From positions 124,001 through 188,000 of the forward strand of contig CAVOSA010000028.1 in assembly GCA_963698735.1 (NCBI GenBank): a stretch of DNA of 64,000 nt, read 5' to 3'. Of the stretch, positions 62,223 through 64,000 are shown one piece after another. Source of the DNA: RPQJ01 sp963698735 (lineage in GTDB: Bacteria > Pseudomonadota > Gammaproteobacteria > Steroidobacterales > Steroidobacteraceae). A program made the translations under genes and the position numbers. The notes beneath the pieces were generated by a model. That model ran no database searches. It worked only from the letters and a program-made list of their open reading frames with translations, and was not told where the DNA came from. How positions within the stretch are numbered: the first letter of the stretch is position 1; every line of letters starts with the position of its first letter.

Positions 62223-64000
62223 TCACCAGATACGGACGACCTGGTCCTGCGGGAGGTACATCTTGTCGCCTTCCTTCACGTCGAACGCCTTGGTGAAGGC
62301 GGGCATGTTACGCAGGATGCCGTTCGCGCGGTACTCGCTCGGGCTGTGCGGGTCGGTCAACAGGCGCTTGCGCAGTTCGTCTTCGCGGTACTTGCGGGCC
62401 CAGACCTGGCCCCAGCCCATGAAGAAGCGTTGGTCGCCGGTAAAGCCGTCGAGCACCGGCGCCTGCTGGCCGTCCAGCGCAATCTGGTAGGCCTTGTGGG
62501 CCACTGCGAGGCCCGACAAGTCCCCGATGTTTTCGCCGAGTGTCAGCTCACCGTTGACGTTCATCCCAGGAATCGGGCTGAACGCGTTGTACTGCTTCAC
62601 GAGCGAATTGGCGCGCGCCATGAAGAGTTCATTGTCCTTGTCGGTCCACCAGTCCCGCAGCACGCCCTTGCCGTCGAACTTGCGGCCCTGGTCGTCGAAC
62701 CCGTGGCTGATCTCGTGGCCGATCACGGCGCCGATGCCGCCGTAGTTCACGGCATCGTCCGCCTTCATGTCGAAGAACGGCGGCTGCAGGATCGCGGCCG
62801 GGAACACGATCTCGTTGGCGAGCGGGTTGTAGTAGGCATTGACCGTCTGCGGCGTCATGCCCCACTCGGTCTTGTCGACGGGCTGGCCGACCTTGACCAG
62901 CTCACGCTTCACGTTCACCTCACGCGCGCGCAGTACGTTGCCCAGCAGGTCGTCCTTGCTGGTCACGAGGCCCGTATAGTCCTTCCACTTGGTCGGGTAG
63001 CCGATCTTGACCGTGAAGTTGCGGACCTTGTCGTGCGCTTCCTGCTTCGTTTCCGGACCCATCCACGCGAGTTCGTCGATGGACGTGTCGAAGGCCTTGA
63101 GCAGGTTCGCGACCAGGCCGTCCATGCGCTGCTTGGCCTCCGGCGGGAAGTGACGCTTGACGTACTCCTTGCCGAGCAGATCGCCCGTCGACCCCTCCAG
63201 TTCCCCCAGGGCGCGCTTCCAGCGCGGCTTGATCTGCGGCGTGCCGGAGAGCGTGCGCTGGTAGAAATCGAAGTTCTCGTCGACGAACGCCTTGCTCAGG
63301 TAGGGCGAATACGTGTCGATAGCGCGCAGCGCCAGGTAGTCCTTCCACGTCGCGAGCGGCACGTCGTTGACGGCCTTGCCGACTTCCTGGAAGTAATCCG
63401 GCTGCGTCAGCACCATCTGGCCCGAGCCCGGCAACGTCATCTGCGTGAGCCACGTCGACCAGTCGATGCCCGGCGTCGCCTTCTCGGCGTCTGCCACCGT
63501 CACCGGGTTGTAGAGCTTCTCGATGTCGCGCATCTGCACCGCGGGCCAGGAGGCCTTGGCGATGCGCGTCTCGAACGCCATGATTTCCTTGGCGACTGCC
63601 GCGGAGTCCTTGCGGCCGGCCAGCTTGAGAACGTTGTCGATGTGCTTCTCATAGGCGGCGCGGATCTCGACGAACCGCTTCTCCTCCGAGAAGTAGTAGT
63701 CGCGCTCCGGCAGGCCGAGGCCCGACTGCGTCACCCACAGCGTGTTGAGGTCCGGGTTCTTCGCATCCGCGAAGACCTGCGCGCCGACCGGGTTGTCGAT
63801 CATCAGCAGCTGCGCGCGGGCGAGGTAATCCAGGAGCTGCTTGCGGTCCTGGATCGCCGCGATGCGGTCCAGCTCGGGCTGCAGCGGCTTGATGCCAAGC
63901 TGCTCGACCTTCGCCTCGTCCATGAAGCTCGAGTAGTAGTCGCCGATCAGCTGCTGATCCGTGCCCGCGGCGGCGTTGGCCGCGGCGGCTTCCTCGACGA
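62223..64000 (-). CDS. M13 family (neprilysin/PepO-like) metallopeptidase, partial
   Basis: The gene runs off the right edge, so only the C-terminal 591 residues are seen; full-length relatives are about 680-700 with a signal peptide. The zinc motif is VIGHEISHGFDDQG (HExxH). The third ligand is the Glu in LGENIGDLSG (ExxxD). The substrate-binding NAYYNP and the final VVRIW are typical. The visible N-terminal part includes LIGDYYSSFMDEAKVE and LWVTQSGLGLPERDYY. It is a zinc endopeptidase acting on small peptides, probably periplasmic. Same strand as lemA. Confidence 0.95.
   Translation of the reverse strand, partial: VEEAAAANAAAGTDQQLIGDYYSSFMDEAKVEQLGIKPLQPELDRIAAIQDRKQLLDYLARAQLLMIDNPVGAQVFADAKNPDLNTLWVTQSGLGLPERDYYFSEEKRFVEIRAAYEKHIDNVLKLAGRKDSAAVAKEIMAFETRIAKASWPAVQMRDIEKLYNPVTVADAEKATPGIDWSTWLTQMTLPGSGQMVLTQPDYFQEVGKAVNDVPLATWKDYLALRAIDTYSPYLSKAFVDENFDFYQRTLSGTPQIKPRWKRALGELEGSTGDLLGKEYVKRHFPPEAKQRMDGLVANLLKAFDTSIDELAWMGPETKQEAHDKVRNFTVKIGYPTKWKDYTGLVTSKDDLLGNVLRAREVNVKRELVKVGQPVDKTEWGMTPQTVNAYYNPLANEIVFPAAILQPPFFDMKADDAVNYGGIGAVIGHEISHGFDDQGRKFDGKGVLRDWWTDKDNELFMARANSLVKQYNAFSPIPGMNVNGELTLGENIGDLSGLAVAHKAYQIALDGQQAPVLDGFTGDQRFFMGWGQVWARKYREDELRKRLLTDPHSPSEYRANGILRNMPAFTKAFDVKEGDKMYLPQDQVVRIW

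Overview
The window reads as chromosome of a GC-rich gammaproteobacterium, probably from the Xanthomonadales, Nevskiales or Steroidobacterales side of the class. The evidence is the Kdo-type LPS genes waaA and kdkA, tolC, glnE, plsB, the dusB-fis pair, accB-accC followed by prmA, the trxA-rho block divergent from rhlB, and ArfB. No tRNA, rRNA, transposase, integrase or CRISPR array was found. The assignment comes from gene content and family resemblance only; no database was searched.

Layout. 1-8.5 kb: a MOSC protein, a GGDEF-EAL c-di-GMP protein, a PIMT-like methyltransferase, tolC, then waaA and kdkA facing a family 9 glycosyltransferase (cell envelope). 8.6-14 kb: a zinc-ribbon protein, then a minus-strand run apt, MFS exporter, glnE, DUF6165. 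14-20 kb: mostly small accessory genes (nitroreductase, YgbA-like, RarD-like, fatty acid hydroxylase, MAPEG, DMT half-transporter, serine hydrolase). 20-25 kb: a membrane CadC-like TPR regulator and groES-groEL, with a CIRCE operator overlapping a sigma32-type promoter. 25-38 kb: a plus-strand housekeeping block made of dsbD (with a duplicated N-terminal domain), a TlpA-like thioredoxin, aroQ, accB, accC, a GNAT, prmA, a DUF3426 protein, dusB, fis, purH and purD. 38-43 kb: a DMT transporter, then trxA-rho divergent from rhlB. 43-52 kb: a GMP/IMP nucleotidase, cysQ, DUF3301, a DUF465 protein, a MscS channel, arfB, plsB, a methyltransferase, a lipoprotein, an SDR, an alpha/beta hydrolase and an alkyltransferase-like protein. 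52-64 kb: a fused HyuA-HyuB hydantoinase/oxoprolinase, a solitary contractile-sheath protein, a Rieske oxygenase, an L,D-transpeptidase, a frameshifted TPM gene, an intact TPM gene, lemA and the end of an M13 metallopeptidase.

Most genes sit in short same-strand runs with small gaps or ATGA/GTGA overlaps, which suggests translational coupling: kdkA-waaA, apt-MFS-glnE, dsbD-tlpA, DUF3426-dusB-fis-purH-purD, trxA-rho and methyltransferase-plsB.

Most worth a second look: the complete contractile-sheath gene with no tube, baseplate or ATPase gene nearby, which ends antisense-overlapping hyuAB; the Rieske oxygenase beside it, which appears to lack one mononuclear-iron histidine; the double DsbD alpha domain; a palindromic intergenic repeat family that also appears in frame, three times, in the RhlB tail; and frame disruptions in a TPM gene and possibly at the start of a serine hydrolase.
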